From NCBI RefSeq assembly GCF_900100945.1, contig NZ_FNCG01000008.1, forward strand, positions 124,001-188,000: 64,000 nt of DNA, given 5' to 3'. Under the pieces are notes generated by a model. The model made no database searches. It had not been told where the DNA came from and saw only the letters and a program-made list of their open reading frames with translations. A program made the translations under genes and the position numbers. The stretch is from Mucilaginibacter gossypii (GTDB taxonomy: Bacteria > Bacteroidota > Bacteroidia > Sphingobacteriales > Sphingobacteriaceae). The first letter of the stretch is position 1. Every line of letters begins with the position of its first letter. This document shows positions 1 through 9,235 of this stretch, piece after piece.

Positions 1-93
1 AAAAATCGGGGCAAACCTAATTATTAATTGTTAACATGTCTACATTACCGCAATTTTACGGTATACATCACCTTTGCGAATGTCGTCTTTCGC

Positions 94-879
94 CTACCGC
101 AATTCAAGTTGCCGTCGCATCTCGCCGAGCATGGATTTGATCTCGTCGAGGTCGGTTCCTCTTTCCGGGATCTCCTGGCTGATAAAACGGTCATATTCCC
201 ATATTTCCAGCACCTCCGTCATCTTTACCTCGTAAGGTATATATCGGGCATTTTCCGACATCAGCAGCAGCCTGTTATTCTTTAACACCGTCACCTTTTT
301 AAAAACGAATTCCATCTCGCTGTTTAATATCAAGATACAGCGGGTATCCGCTTTGATCGACAACCAGTCGGTAACATACGATGCCAGCACAATACTCCCT
401 TCCGGTATAGGCAGCATAGAATCGCCGGTTGTAGGAAACATTCTGAATGTTCTTCCCTTTGGCAGATCGGGAAAACTGAATTTGGGAAGGCTTGCCAGGT
501 ATTCCGGATCACGGTGGCCTGCGCGATAGCCGGCCTTCGCCTTGACCGGAACAAATTCTACATTTTCTTCGTTTTGCGGGTTAACGGTAATTGCCAGTAC
601 GCGCAGGTCATGGCCAGTAGGCTGCCCTGCACCCGCCGCAGTGAGCGATTGCAATTCGTTTTCACTTAATGTATCCAACCTGATCTTCAAAAGGGGATCG
701 ATCGGTATCTCAAAAAATTCGGAGACCGTCACTAGGTCCGCGGCGGTAGGGTTCACCGTCCGGCCGTTTTCGTGCGCATTCAATTTTACACGGCTGATCG
801 CCAATGAAGCGGCGAGCGCATCCTGGCTCAGGTTGCGCTGCTTGCGTAGAAAACAAATATTCTCACCCCAGTGGTTCAT
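94..879 (-). CDS. LexA-like XRE/S24 transcriptional repressor
   Basis: A 261-residue protein with an N-terminal XRE helix-turn-helix (about residues 7-62) and a C-terminal S24/LexA-like peptidase fold. The fold is recognised from the GDSM motif with the expected nucleophilic Ser, and from the FKKV stretch with the expected catalytic Lys. Family members repress damage genes and inactivate themselves by self-cleavage when RecA filaments form. The start codon lies only 4 bases from a 43-bp perfect palindrome at 884-926, so autorepression is likely. It is divergent from the PIN-domain gene at 1053. A near match to its operator lies in the promoter region between the polymerase operon and the 8744 gene. 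Its role as regulator of the module is inferred from this context. Confidence 0.85.
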   Translation of the reverse strand: MNHWGENICFLRKQRNLSQDALAASLAISRVKLNAHENGRTVNPTAADLVTVSEFFEIPIDPLLKIRLDTLSENELQSLTAAGAGQPTGHDLRVLAITVNPQNEENVEFVPVKAKAGYRAGHRDPEYLASLPKFSFPDLPKGRTFRMFPTTGDSMLPIPEGSIVLASYVTDWLSIKADTRCILILNSEMEFVFKKVTVLKNNRLLLMSENARYIPYEVKMTEVLEIWEYDRFISQEIPERGTDLDEIKSMLGEMRRQLELR

Positions 880-883
880 TTGA

Positions 884-926
884 TTGATACTAATAATATC
901 AATTAAATTGATATTATTAGTATCAA
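884..926. promoter_or_regulatory. 43-bp perfect palindrome, probable operator of the S24 repressor
   Basis: Two perfect 21-bp arms (TTGATACTAATAATATCAATT and its complement) flank one central A at 905. The element ends 4 bases before the start codon of the leftward repressor gene and lies 127 bases upstream of the rightward PIN gene. The core ATACTAATAATAT recurs with one mismatch at 8687-8699. Confidence 0.8.
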
Positions 927-1052
927 AGTTGCATAATATTTCTGACCCTGGAAAGGATTTGTGAAAATATATTATTGCGGTATATAGCTATGAATGTATA
1001 TCAAAGCATGCGCCTGACGATCATTTGCTATCTTTAACGTTTAATATTCCAG

Positions 1053-3857
1053 ATGGCAAAAAATATCCTTATCGACACGAGCATACTAAAACAGCTGGTT
1101 TCCCCTATAGAATTCAGCGGCTATCTGGATCAGCTCCTTAAATGGCAAAAGCAGGACGACATTCTGATTTATTGCCCCGCTACACTCAAACAGGAATGGC
1201 TAAAGCATCGCGTAGAAGAATTCAAAAAGATAGATCACGTGCTGAAAAACCACCAGCAGGCGCTTAAGACCGCCAAACTATTTCTGAAAACACCCGAAAT
1301 AGGCGAAGCCGAACTGACTGCGGCAGACAAGATGCTGCGATCTCAGGTTGAAGCCATCGACCGCTTATTAGAAACTGCCAAACAGATTACGGATGAGACC
1401 GCCGCAGCCGGAAAGATGTGGATGCAGAAGAAAGCGAAAAAAGCGCCGTTCCGCAGGAAGGAGGCAAGCGACAACGATGCAGTGATCCTGTTTGCCGCCT
1501 TAGAGGAAATCAGTGCAGCCGTTCAGCCCGAGTTGTATTTTTTATCGGCTAACCATACCGATTATGCCGCTCCCGGAAATGAGGACGTCATCCATACCGA
1601 CATCGTGGCACTTTATCCGGGTATTACGATTACCTACTTTACCAGCCTTTCGTCCGCGATCACCGGACTGACGTCGATTGGCCTCCCTTCGGCAAGGCAA
1701 CTCGCCAGGACCGGCAAGCAGCCGGTCCCTGAACTGGTCCCTGTTGACCGCAACATGCCGGTGATCGACCAGCTTCATGACTACCTAAATAAGCGGTTCA
1801 GCGACATCCGCCTCCTACCGAAGAAATTATTCTGCATTCATTACCCCATCATTACCGAGGCCAACTATGACGACAGGGGCAGACCATTTACAATGAACAC
1901 CGACAACCAGGAACTGTATGACCTGTTTGTGGGCCTGCAAACCGAGGGGCAACTATACATTGGCGAAGAAGCGCCCGACCAGGATGGTGACCGTCCCATC
2001 CGTAATTTGCTTCAATTTTTGCGCGGTAACTTCGTGCATGCGATCACCTTTAAGGATGGGCGGCCCCTGGACCTGCCGATCCTGGAAACCACCGCCTGCA
2101 CGTGTGCTGTATGTACTTTCCACCGCGCGGAATTCGACGAGTCAATAAAGCAACTGACAGCGCTCACCGCTGATCCGGCTCCGACGCTAAAAAATGCATA
2201 CACCTTTTACCTTCACGGCCAGTTAACCACCACGGTAACGATATTAAAACAGGTAGCGGCTGATGCGGAACAAAACCGGAAATGGCTTACCTATTACATT
2301 GCCAATTATAACCTTTCCCTGCTGGGCAGCCTGCTTCGCTTTCGATACCATTCTATGGGTATCGGGGACCAGCTTGGCACCGAACTGCGCAGTATTAAAT
2401 TGGAAGATATTTATCGGGTCAGTAACGAAACCTCTCTGAACAACATACTTGATTACCTGCATAAAGGTGCGTTTCTGGATGAGGCAACCAGTGAAATGAA
2501 ACGCTTGTCAGAAAAAATGAAAGACCACCAGGTCGATCAGAACGGCGGCTGGACGGATGATACCCGGTCTATGCTCGATCTTTACTTTGAGACCGTGTCT
2601 TTTATCGAGCAAAATTATATCATGATCGATGAGTTCTCCAATATCAACACGTTCACGAATTATTTTGTAGAGGGGCTTTTTGCGTCCTACACCTGTAAAA
2701 CTACATTGGGCGGCAAGCTGCTCCACTTCACAGATCCCATCGTTGATAAGATCGTCGCCTACGGTAAGACAGATGAACTGATCAAGTACCGGCGCAGGTA
2801 TGATGTAAAGGTGGCAGGGTATGAACGCAACGGAACAGGAACCTTTGTACCGCAGTTCTGTAAGATGCTCAAAAATTACGGCGTATTGGCAGCACAATTT
2901 GAAGACGGAAACCATGAAGGGGCAGAAAGTGTATGGCCGCGCTACCGCGGGATGTTCGGCAATGCGCTGACGATCGCCGGCATCCTGGAGCTGACAAAGG
3001 ATGAGATTGCGGCTATCTGCAATCACCTGCTGCCATTTCTAAAAGTTCAAAAACATTTGCACGAGTTTGAATTGTCTACCTCCTTAGCTTATTTCATCCG
3101 GAATAATGCCCCGCAGATGGAGACAGCTGTGCTGCAGCAGTTCCTGCATTTTGCGTTCACCTACCAAACGACTTCCCGCGATCAGTTGCTCAACGTATTT
3201 TACAATATCGGCCGTTCCCGCTGGTTGGAACTGCAATTCACGCAGGATGAATGGCAGGAGATCCAATCGACCTACCTCGTTAACGAGACCTTCCAAAAAG
3301 ATCATGGTTCGGTGAATGAAATTTGCAGCCTTCACCGCTATGTCGCGGACGCGCAGCAAAAAAGCGAGATCGCCACGTTTTTGCTATACAACCTGCGCCA
3401 CCATTTTAAAGGCGAGGTCTATTATTGGGCCGTGCTGAATGATTTGGTAAAACCGACTCGGCAGCTCACCGGTAAGTATGAACTGGAAATGCTCATGCTG
3501 GCCGAAAAGGGACGGCAACCCCGGATATTTGAGCCGGGATTTTACACGGATCACCGTCTGGACGAATTTCTTAACTTTTCTTTCCGCTATAAACGTTTGT
3601 TGTCAGCACAGCTGGTTGAAGCCCTCCAAAAGATGGATGATTACTATCGCTGGGTAACGGACCTTGACGGATTCGATTACTCGAAATTTGACGACAATTG
3701 GCTGTATGTCCACATGACCATCTATTACAAACAAAAATTCCGAGTGAGTAAGACGCTGAAAAATTACCTGCGGAAACAGGTCATGAAATCCAGCGACCAC
3801 CGGCTGGGCCAGTTGTTTATTGATCTGTACGTGCCCGTTGCAAAAAACGAAATGTAG
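1053..3857 (+). CDS. Large PIN-domain protein of unknown role
   Basis: A 934-residue protein. The first 190 residues look like a PIN-like nuclease domain of the DUF4935 kind. An early Asp sits in ILIDTS, acidic residues sit in the middle (KEASDNDAVILFAALEE), and a strand ends in FLSANHTD, as expected for a metal-dependent RNase fold. The remaining 740 residues are predicted mostly helical and match nothing I recognise. A cluster CTCAVC near residue 352 could bind metal. The gene is divergent from the S24 repressor and shares its operator region, so it may be damage-inducible. A role in RNA cleavage or phage defence is possible but not shown. Confidence 0.6.
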   Translation: MAKNILIDTSILKQLVSPIEFSGYLDQLLKWQKQDDILIYCPATLKQEWLKHRVEEFKKIDHVLKNHQQALKTAKLFLKTPEIGEAELTAADKMLRSQVEAIDRLLETAKQITDETAAAGKMWMQKKAKKAPFRRKEASDNDAVILFAALEEISAAVQPELYFLSANHTDYAAPGNEDVIHTDIVALYPGITITYFTSLSSAITGLTSIGLPSARQLARTGKQPVPELVPVDRNMPVIDQLHDYLNKRFSDIRLLPKKLFCIHYPIITEANYDDRGRPFTMNTDNQELYDLFVGLQTEGQLYIGEEAPDQDGDRPIRNLLQFLRGNFVHAITFKDGRPLDLPILETTACTCAVCTFHRAEFDESIKQLTALTADPAPTLKNAYTFYLHGQLTTTVTILKQVAADAEQNRKWLTYYIANYNLSLLGSLLRFRYHSMGIGDQLGTELRSIKLEDIYRVSNETSLNNILDYLHKGAFLDEATSEMKRLSEKMKDHQVDQNGGWTDDTRSMLDLYFETVSFIEQNYIMIDEFSNINTFTNYFVEGLFASYTCKTTLGGKLLHFTDPIVDKIVAYGKTDELIKYRRRYDVKVAGYERNGTGTFVPQFCKMLKNYGVLAAQFEDGNHEGAESVWPRYRGMFGNALTIAGILELTKDEIAAICNHLLPFLKVQKHLHEFELSTSLAYFIRNNAPQMETAVLQQFLHFAFTYQTTSRDQLLNVFYNIGRSRWLELQFTQDEWQEIQSTYLVNETFQKDHGSVNEICSLHRYVADAQQKSEIATFLLYNLRHHFKGEVYYWAVLNDLVKPTRQLTGKYELEMLMLAEKGRQPRIFEPGFYTDHRLDEFLNFSFRYKRLLSAQLVEALQKMDDYYRWVTDLDGFDYSKFDDNWLYVHMTIYYKQKFRVSKTLKNYLRKQVMKSSDHRLGQLFIDLYVPVAKNEM

Positions 3858-3905
3858 TTATAGTTCCTATCTATGATACAGATTATTCCCGGTAGCCCTT
3901 GAAGG

Positions 3906-4253
3906 TCAGAGAATGTCGGGTAATATTCCTTTCATTGATAAGATAGCAATTAGCGGCATATCATATGGAAATACAGGAATTTCGATTACTCCAAATACTT
4001 TTTCCTGATAGTGAAACTCATAACTTGAAAAATGTGGTGTCGGCGATATTTCAGACACGGCTTTTTGTTTTAAGATAGCGTCGTCAACCCACTTAGATAC
4101 TATGGTTTTTGGTGATAATGACTTATCCGAACTACCGATGCCTGAAGTGCTTGCGCTGCTTCCAATTGTTCCTTCTGGATAACATGGCTTAAACATGCTT
4201 ATTAACGTTGCGTAAAAAAGCACCACACTTATGGAAACGACAAAATGCTTCAT
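3906..4253 (-). CDS. Small exported hypothetical protein
   Basis: A 115-residue protein with a hydrophobic N-terminal segment (about residues 4-20) that resembles a signal peptide or membrane anchor. A Cys at about residue 24 is not in a convincing lipobox. The rest is soluble-looking and Ser-rich. Its start overlaps the stop of the preceding gene by 4 bases (ATGA), so it is the last gene of the leftward dinB-dnaE operon. I do not recognise the family. Confidence 0.55.
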   Translation of the reverse strand: MKHFVVSISVVLFYATLISMFKPCYPEGTIGSSASTSGIGSSDKSLSPKTIVSKWVDDAILKQKAVSEISPTPHFSSYEFHYQEKVFGVIEIPVFPYDMPLIAILSMKGILPDIL

Positions 4254-4483
4254 TGAGCACTTTTACTTAATTGATCAGTGATGAGTTGTAAATCCGTGTT
4301 TGTATAATATGAAGTTCCTAAAGATTTATAGCTACCGTTTTTCTGACGCGATATATAACCTTTAAAGCAACCGTTTGCTGTAATCATAAAACAAGGTCCA
4401 GCCTCGCCAGGCATCGCCTTTTTGTCTAATTGCAGTTCTGCCTCCTGGCCTTCAATTGAGCATTTAATATTTATTCTGTCCAT
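4250..4483 (-). CDS. Small hypothetical protein in the dnaE operon
   Basis: A 77-residue protein beginning 10 bases after the dnaE stop. It has alternating strands and ends in a short helix, with the motif GCFKGYISRQKNGSY in the middle. I recognise no family. Tight spacing on both sides (10-base gap upstream, 4-base overlap downstream) places it in the polymerase operon, so co-expression during damage is the main clue to its role. Confidence 0.6.
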   Translation of the reverse strand: MDRINIKCSIEGQEAELQLDKKAMPGEAGPCFMITANGCFKGYISRQKNGSYKSLGTSYYTNTDLQLITDQLSKSAQ

Positions 4484-4493
4484 TTTCTATCAG

Positions 4494-7442
4494 TTAAGAA
4501 ATAACAGGGTTAGGTAAGATTGGCAACTTGGCAAACTTAAGCACCTCCAGGCTGGCAAAGCCAAATTCAGCAACGACCTTACCGAGTATCAGGTAACAGC
4601 CTGCGCCACGGAAGGGATAAACAGGTGTGTTGTTTGGAAAGTGTACCGTGTCAAAGGTGTTTCCTTCTACATCCAGAAAATTGCCGAACCACATTCTTTT
4701 ATTGTTTTTGGTCTGAACTGTTTTTTCACATACGTACTGACCGACCATCCTAACCACCTGCCCGACATGGTTGATCAGGTCATTAGCACCCACTTCGCCG
4801 CGATAATCGGTTTGCAGTAGTTCGAACATGGTCACACTTAAAGGAAAGCCGAGCAATTCCAATTCGTGATAGGCATTCTCCAATTGTGTATTGACAAGTA
4901 CAGGCAGGGAATACTTCTTTGCCTCCAGGCAAAATAGTTCCGCATTATTGTTGGGCTTTGCTTTAGCTCCCAATAAAAGATGTATGGCCCACAATAATTC
5001 CTTTTTGCTCTTTCCGGTAAACCGGAGCGCTCCTACGCGAATAAGCGTGATAGCCTGCTCCAAACCCATACAGGTTCTTTTGATAAAATCTTCCAGGCTT
5101 TGGTATAGTCCGTTTTTCCGGCGCTCTTCCGGGATCAGTTCAATGTACGTTTCGTTCAAACCGTGAATACCCACAAAGCCGAGGTAAACATCTACACCCA
5201 TAATATTGACAATGCTGTCGCTGTTATTTACACATGGCAGATGTACAATCCCCCCGGAGCGCTGCAACTCCTGCACATATAGCGCCCGATCATAAAACCC
5301 ACCGTAATTATTCAAGACAGCGACCATGAACTCGCGTGGGTAATATGTTTTAAGATGAAGGCTTTGGTAACTTTCCACAGCGAAGCTGGCAGAATGCGCT
5401 TTGGAGAAACTGTACCCCGCAAAGGAAGATACCTGTCGCCACACTTCCTTTACAATATCCTCCGGACGGCCCAAAGCAATGGCTTCCTGATGAAACCTTT
5501 CCACCAATCTGTCAAATTCTTTTTTAGACCGGTATTTGCCGCTCATTCCCCGCCTTAAAATATCGGCATCCGTCCCATCCATGCCTGCGAAATGGATACA
5601 AACCTTGATCACATCTTCCTGGTAAACCATGACGCCGTAAGTTTCCTTTAATATTTCTTCCATGACCGGATGCAGGTATTGCACGGTATCCGGAGCATGA
5701 TGGTACTTGATATAAGTTCCCATCATTCCCGAACTAGCTACACCGGGTCGGATGATTGAGCTGGCGGCGACAAGTATGAGGTAGTTATCGCAACCCAGTT
5801 TTCGGTTGAGCTGGATCATTGCCGGCGATTCGATGTAAAAGCAACCCTTTGTATTCCCTATCCTTAAATTGGCATTGACCGCAGGGTCTTTCATGAAGTT
5901 CTTGACCTGGTGGATATCGATCTTGCGCTGCTGGTTTTCTTCGACCAACTTTACCGCCATCTTGATATGGCCGATACCCCGCTGACTCAGAATGTCATAC
6001 TTATCGAAGCCGATCTTTTCGGCTTCATACATATCCCACTGTACGGTTGCCATTCCCTTTGGTGGCAGATCAAGTGCTGTATAATAAGTGATTGGATCTT
6101 CGGTTATCAATACCCCCCCGGCATGGATGGAGCGTTGGTTCGGCATATTGGCCATCCGTTCATGAATGGCGACAATCTTTCTGAATGTATCGTTGTTTTG
6201 ATTAACCGCCGCCCGCGTTTGGTCAGTGAAGCCGTCGATCTCGGACTTAGGCAACCCCATGACCTTACCGATCTCGCGAATAATGCTGCGGTCCTTAAAG
6301 GTAGACATGGTTCCCAGCAAAGCGGTATGCTGACTGCCATAGCGCTTAAAAATATAATCCTGCACATCTTCCCGCTCATCCCAGGAATAATCAATATCGA
6401 AATCGGGCGGCGAAGTACGCTGTGCGTTCAGGAACCGTTCAAAATATAAGTCCAGTTCAATAGGGTCAACATCCGTTATTTTCAAACAGTAGGCCACAAT
6501 GCTGTTCGCCCCGGAACCACGGCCCACATGATAATAGCCTTGCGAGCTGGAGTAGCGGATAATATCCCAAGTAATAAGGAAATAAGCACAGAAATCGAGT
6601 TCGTAAATAACTTTAAGTTCATGTTTAACCCGGCGCAGCGCTTCTTTATTGGATTTGCCGTAGCGATACTCCATACCGCTGATCGCCAGTTTTTCCAAAA
6701 GCTCCCGGTCATTTTTCTTATTGCCGGTAAATGTTTTGCGGTTTAAATTAACCCTGCCTTTGGGATAATCCATTACACAGCGGTTCATCAGGTTCCGGGT
6801 GTTGTCCAGTATAAAGGCATACCTGGAAAATTTAGCTTCCAGTTGACCGGGTGCCAGGAATTTATCAGTGGGGGCACACTTATCTTCCGCGGTTACTTCT
6901 GTCAGTACCACGTTTAGATCAATGCCCCGCAGGTATTCGTGTAAGCGGTATTCAATTTTATCAGCGATAAAGACCGGCTGCAAAGCCAGCAGTTTTTCCC
7001 TGATCGGGCTTAGGTCTTTGTTAAATAAGCTGTTAAGCTGACCATAACGGATGCCCAGGTATTCGTTTTCCTTCAGCGGTTCCTCATGCCCATAGGGATA
7101 AACAATAAAAGCGTTTACAAATGCAGGTGCGAGATCAGGTAAGGGCTTTTGTTCCAGGTTATGCTCCGTCAGGAAATCATTTAATTCCTTCATTCCCTCC
7201 TTATTGCTGGCAATACCAAAGTAAAGAAAGCGTTTATCCCGTCTGAATTCCAGGCCGGCGATGGGCTTAATACCTTTTTCGCCGCACTCCCGCATAAATT
7301 CCATGATGCCGGTTGAATTGTTGATATCCGTGAGTACCATCTGGGTTACACCGCAAGCAATAGCTTCCTCCACCAATGCCGGGATTGACATAGTGCCAAA
7401 GCGAAGGCTATATTGGGAGTGAACGTTCAGGTACATGGGCAT
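4494..7442 (-). CDS. dnaE: DNA polymerase III alpha subunit (DnaE type, damage-associated)
   Basis: A 982-residue C-family replicative polymerase, somewhat shorter than the usual housekeeping DnaE. The N-terminus is a PHP domain starting with NVHSQYSLRFG, where canonical PHP has HxH, so one metal ligand appears replaced. The palm carries GRGSGANS and the catalytic pair PPDFDIDYSW. The third Asp is in the GFDKYDIL region. A helix-hairpin-helix and OB-like tail follow. Its start overlaps the dinB stop by one base (TAATG), so the two are translationally coupled. A Y-family polymerase with a second DnaE is the typical bacterial translesion or mutagenesis pairing. An error-prone role is therefore inferred from context. 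Confidence 0.9.
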   Translation of the reverse strand: MPMYLNVHSQYSLRFGTMSIPALVEEAIACGVTQMVLTDINNSTGIMEFMRECGEKGIKPIAGLEFRRDKRFLYFGIASNKEGMKELNDFLTEHNLEQKPLPDLAPAFVNAFIVYPYGHEEPLKENEYLGIRYGQLNSLFNKDLSPIREKLLALQPVFIADKIEYRLHEYLRGIDLNVVLTEVTAEDKCAPTDKFLAPGQLEAKFSRYAFILDNTRNLMNRCVMDYPKGRVNLNRKTFTGNKKNDRELLEKLAISGMEYRYGKSNKEALRRVKHELKVIYELDFCAYFLITWDIIRYSSSQGYYHVGRGSGANSIVAYCLKITDVDPIELDLYFERFLNAQRTSPPDFDIDYSWDEREDVQDYIFKRYGSQHTALLGTMSTFKDRSIIREIGKVMGLPKSEIDGFTDQTRAAVNQNNDTFRKIVAIHERMANMPNQRSIHAGGVLITEDPITYYTALDLPPKGMATVQWDMYEAEKIGFDKYDILSQRGIGHIKMAVKLVEENQQRKIDIHQVKNFMKDPAVNANLRIGNTKGCFYIESPAMIQLNRKLGCDNYLILVAASSIIRPGVASSGMMGTYIKYHHAPDTVQYLHPVMEEILKETYGVMVYQEDVIKVCIHFAGMDGTDADILRRGMSGKYRSKKEFDRLVERFHQEAIALGRPEDIVKEVWRQVSSFAGYSFSKAHSASFAVESYQSLHLKTYYPREFMVAVLNNYGGFYDRALYVQELQRSGGIVHLPCVNNSDSIVNIMGVDVYLGFVGIHGLNETYIELIPEERRKNGLYQSLEDFIKRTCMGLEQAITLIRVGALRFTGKSKKELLWAIHLLLGAKAKPNNNAELFCLEAKKYSLPVLVNTQLENAYHELELLGFPLSVTMFELLQTDYRGEVGANDLINHVGQVVRMVGQYVCEKTVQTKNNKRMWFGNFLDVEGNTFDTVHFPNNTPVYPFRGAGCYLILGKVVAEFGFASLEVLKFAKLPILPNPVIS

Positions 7443-8599
7443 TAAAGATTAAGATTGATACCGGAAGCCAGTTTAATGGAATCAGGGCCGAACCGGCGGC
7501 GTATTTTATCCATCGCCTGGCAAAGGCTGTATTGTTCTTCAGATTCCGAATAAAGGTCGATTTGCTCAAAGCCATTGACCAGATTTGAAAGGCGAACGCC
7601 AACAAGCCGGATCAGCAATCTTTTTTGATAGGCCGCCTTAAATAATTCTTTCACCTTTTTAATGAGCGGTCCATCTAAAGCCGTATAAGAAATAACGGCC
7701 TGTTTAGTAACGTCTTCCCTTGTGGAATAGCGGACCGTCACGGTGATACAGGCAGTTTGTTTCTTTTTTTGACGCAGTTCAAAGGCCAGCTCCATAACCA
7801 TGGAAGTTAACAGGTAATTGATGGCTACCAGGTCGATGCTGTCATTTTTGAAAGTTGTTTGTGTACCGATGGATTTTTGCTCCTGATAGGGAATAATCGG
7901 CGAATCATCTATGCCTTTCGCCTTTTTCAATAGCCAAATGCCGTTCTTACCCAAGATACTGTTCATATATTCCGGATGTACCTGCGAAAGTTCATAGATC
8001 CGCTTGATACCCATATCGCTCAGCTTAATGAAGGTTTTTTCTCCTAAGCCGGGGATTTTGCGGATGGATAGAGGATTCAGAAAAGGCTGTACAACGGCCT
8101 TTTCGATATTTAGTTCACCATTTGGCTTACATTCGTTAGTCGCCATTTTGGAAACAGTTTTATTGACCGAAAGACCGAATGAAATTGGCAATGCCGTTTC
8201 CCGCATGACTTTGGCTCGCAATTCCTTGGCATAAAGCAGCGTACCAAAATGTTTATCCATGCCTGTCATATCGATATAGTGTTCATCGATGCTGGCCTTT
8301 TCAATGAGCGGCACATTTTCTTTCAGGATTTCTGTGATCTCGTGCGAAGCCTTGGAATATTCGTCCATATTTCCCCTGATCCAGATACCATGCGGGCAAA
8401 GCATACGCGCCATTCGGGCAGGCATCGCTGAGTGAATACCAAATTTGCGGGCCTCATAACTACACGACGCAACCACACCACGATCCGACAGGCTACCGAT
8501 AATCACCGGTTTGCCTGTTAGTTCTGGATTTTTACGAACCTCAACGGATACAAAAAATGCGTCCTGGTCCATGTGGATGATCTGGCGGTCTGTGCTCAT
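7442..8599 (-). CDS. dinB: Y-family DNA polymerase (DinB/Pol IV type)
   Basis: A 385-residue translesion polymerase. The palm carboxylates are visible as D11 in HMDQDAFF and D105/E106 in ASIDEHYID. The fingers motif is SCSYEARKFG, and a thumb helix-hairpin-helix (IPGLGEKTFIKLSDMGI) precedes the little-finger domain. It is the first gene of a leftward operon with dnaE and two small genes. Its upstream region carries a near match to the S24 repressor operator at 8684-8702, so damage-inducible transcription is likely. DinB and UmuC/ImuB-like names are hard to separate within this family; the catalytic residues are all present. Confidence 0.9.
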   Translation of the reverse strand: MSTDRQIIHMDQDAFFVSVEVRKNPELTGKPVIIGSLSDRGVVASCSYEARKFGIHSAMPARMARMLCPHGIWIRGNMDEYSKASHEITEILKENVPLIEKASIDEHYIDMTGMDKHFGTLLYAKELRAKVMRETALPISFGLSVNKTVSKMATNECKPNGELNIEKAVVQPFLNPLSIRKIPGLGEKTFIKLSDMGIKRIYELSQVHPEYMNSILGKNGIWLLKKAKGIDDSPIIPYQEQKSIGTQTTFKNDSIDLVAINYLLTSMVMELAFELRQKKKQTACITVTVRYSTREDVTKQAVISYTALDGPLIKKVKELFKAAYQKRLLIRLVGVRLSNLVNGFEQIDLYSESEEQYSLCQAMDKIRRRFGPDSIKLASGINLNL

Positions 8600-8683
8600 T
8601 TGTGCCTTCGGATTTTAGTATAACCTCACTGTTTAATCACATGATTATTTTGCTTTTATTCGTTCAGAAAACGGATAACAAAA

Positions 8684-8719
8684 CTAATACTAAAAATATT
8701 AGCATTTTGTTTATATTTG
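8684..8719. promoter_or_regulatory. Shared operator and promoter between dinB and the 8744 gene
   Basis: CTAATACTAAAAATATTAG (8684-8702) has CTAATA/TATTAG arms. Its core ATACTAAAAATAT (8687-8699) differs at one base from the core of the palindrome at 884-926. TATATTTG at 8712-8719 fits the Bacteroidetes -7 element TAnnTTTG for the rightward gene. The operator would lie over its -33 region, which fits repression by the S24 protein. Confidence 0.6.
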
Positions 8720-8743
8720 AAAATAATTTTAGAGCAGAGCTAA

Positions 8744-9232
8744 ATGACTGATAGCTTGTTTTATAACCCATTTCTGCGCATTAAGGAAGACACCCTGAAG
8801 AAACTCATGGGGGTAGGCAAGACTTTTGTGGTTATCCAGCGCTTTCAATGGCCGGGCCAGCCACTGCAGAAAACCTTTTTACTGTCAGCTTATGCTAATG
8901 AACAGGAAGCACATTACCATGAACAGGAATTACGGCCTAACGAGGGTAAAGCGCAGAACCTGCTTGATCTGAACCAATACCAAGGGATTGTTAAACTCTT
9001 AAAAAACGAATCCGGCATAACTATGTTCTTTAATGGAACAATAGATGCCCGTCACGAAAAAAGGCTGCAAAAAGCTTATGTGAAAAGTGTTTCTGCGTAT
9101 ATTCACCATATCCGCATGAAAAAAGAAGATCATTATGATGTGCGTATATTTGTGGAGCATGGCCGTTTAAAAGCAGAGATTACCTCGGGTGAGCAAAGTC
9201 ATACGGCTCTTTTTTATGATATGATCAAATAG
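8744..9232 (+). CDS. Hypothetical protein paired with SRAP
   Basis: A 162-residue soluble protein without recognised motifs. It has a central helical segment with several Lys and Tyr (AYVKSVSAYIHHIRMKK) between two strand-rich parts. It lies 3 bases before the SRAP gene and is divergent from dinB with the putative shared operator between them. The context suggests a function in handling damaged or single-stranded DNA, but the sequence does not name it. Confidence 0.65.
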   Translation: MTDSLFYNPFLRIKEDTLKKLMGVGKTFVVIQRFQWPGQPLQKTFLLSAYANEQEAHYHEQELRPNEGKAQNLLDLNQYQGIVKLLKNESGITMFFNGTIDARHEKRLQKAYVKSVSAYIHHIRMKKEDHYDVRIFVEHGRLKAEITSGEQSHTALFYDMIK

Positions 9233-9235
9233 CTT

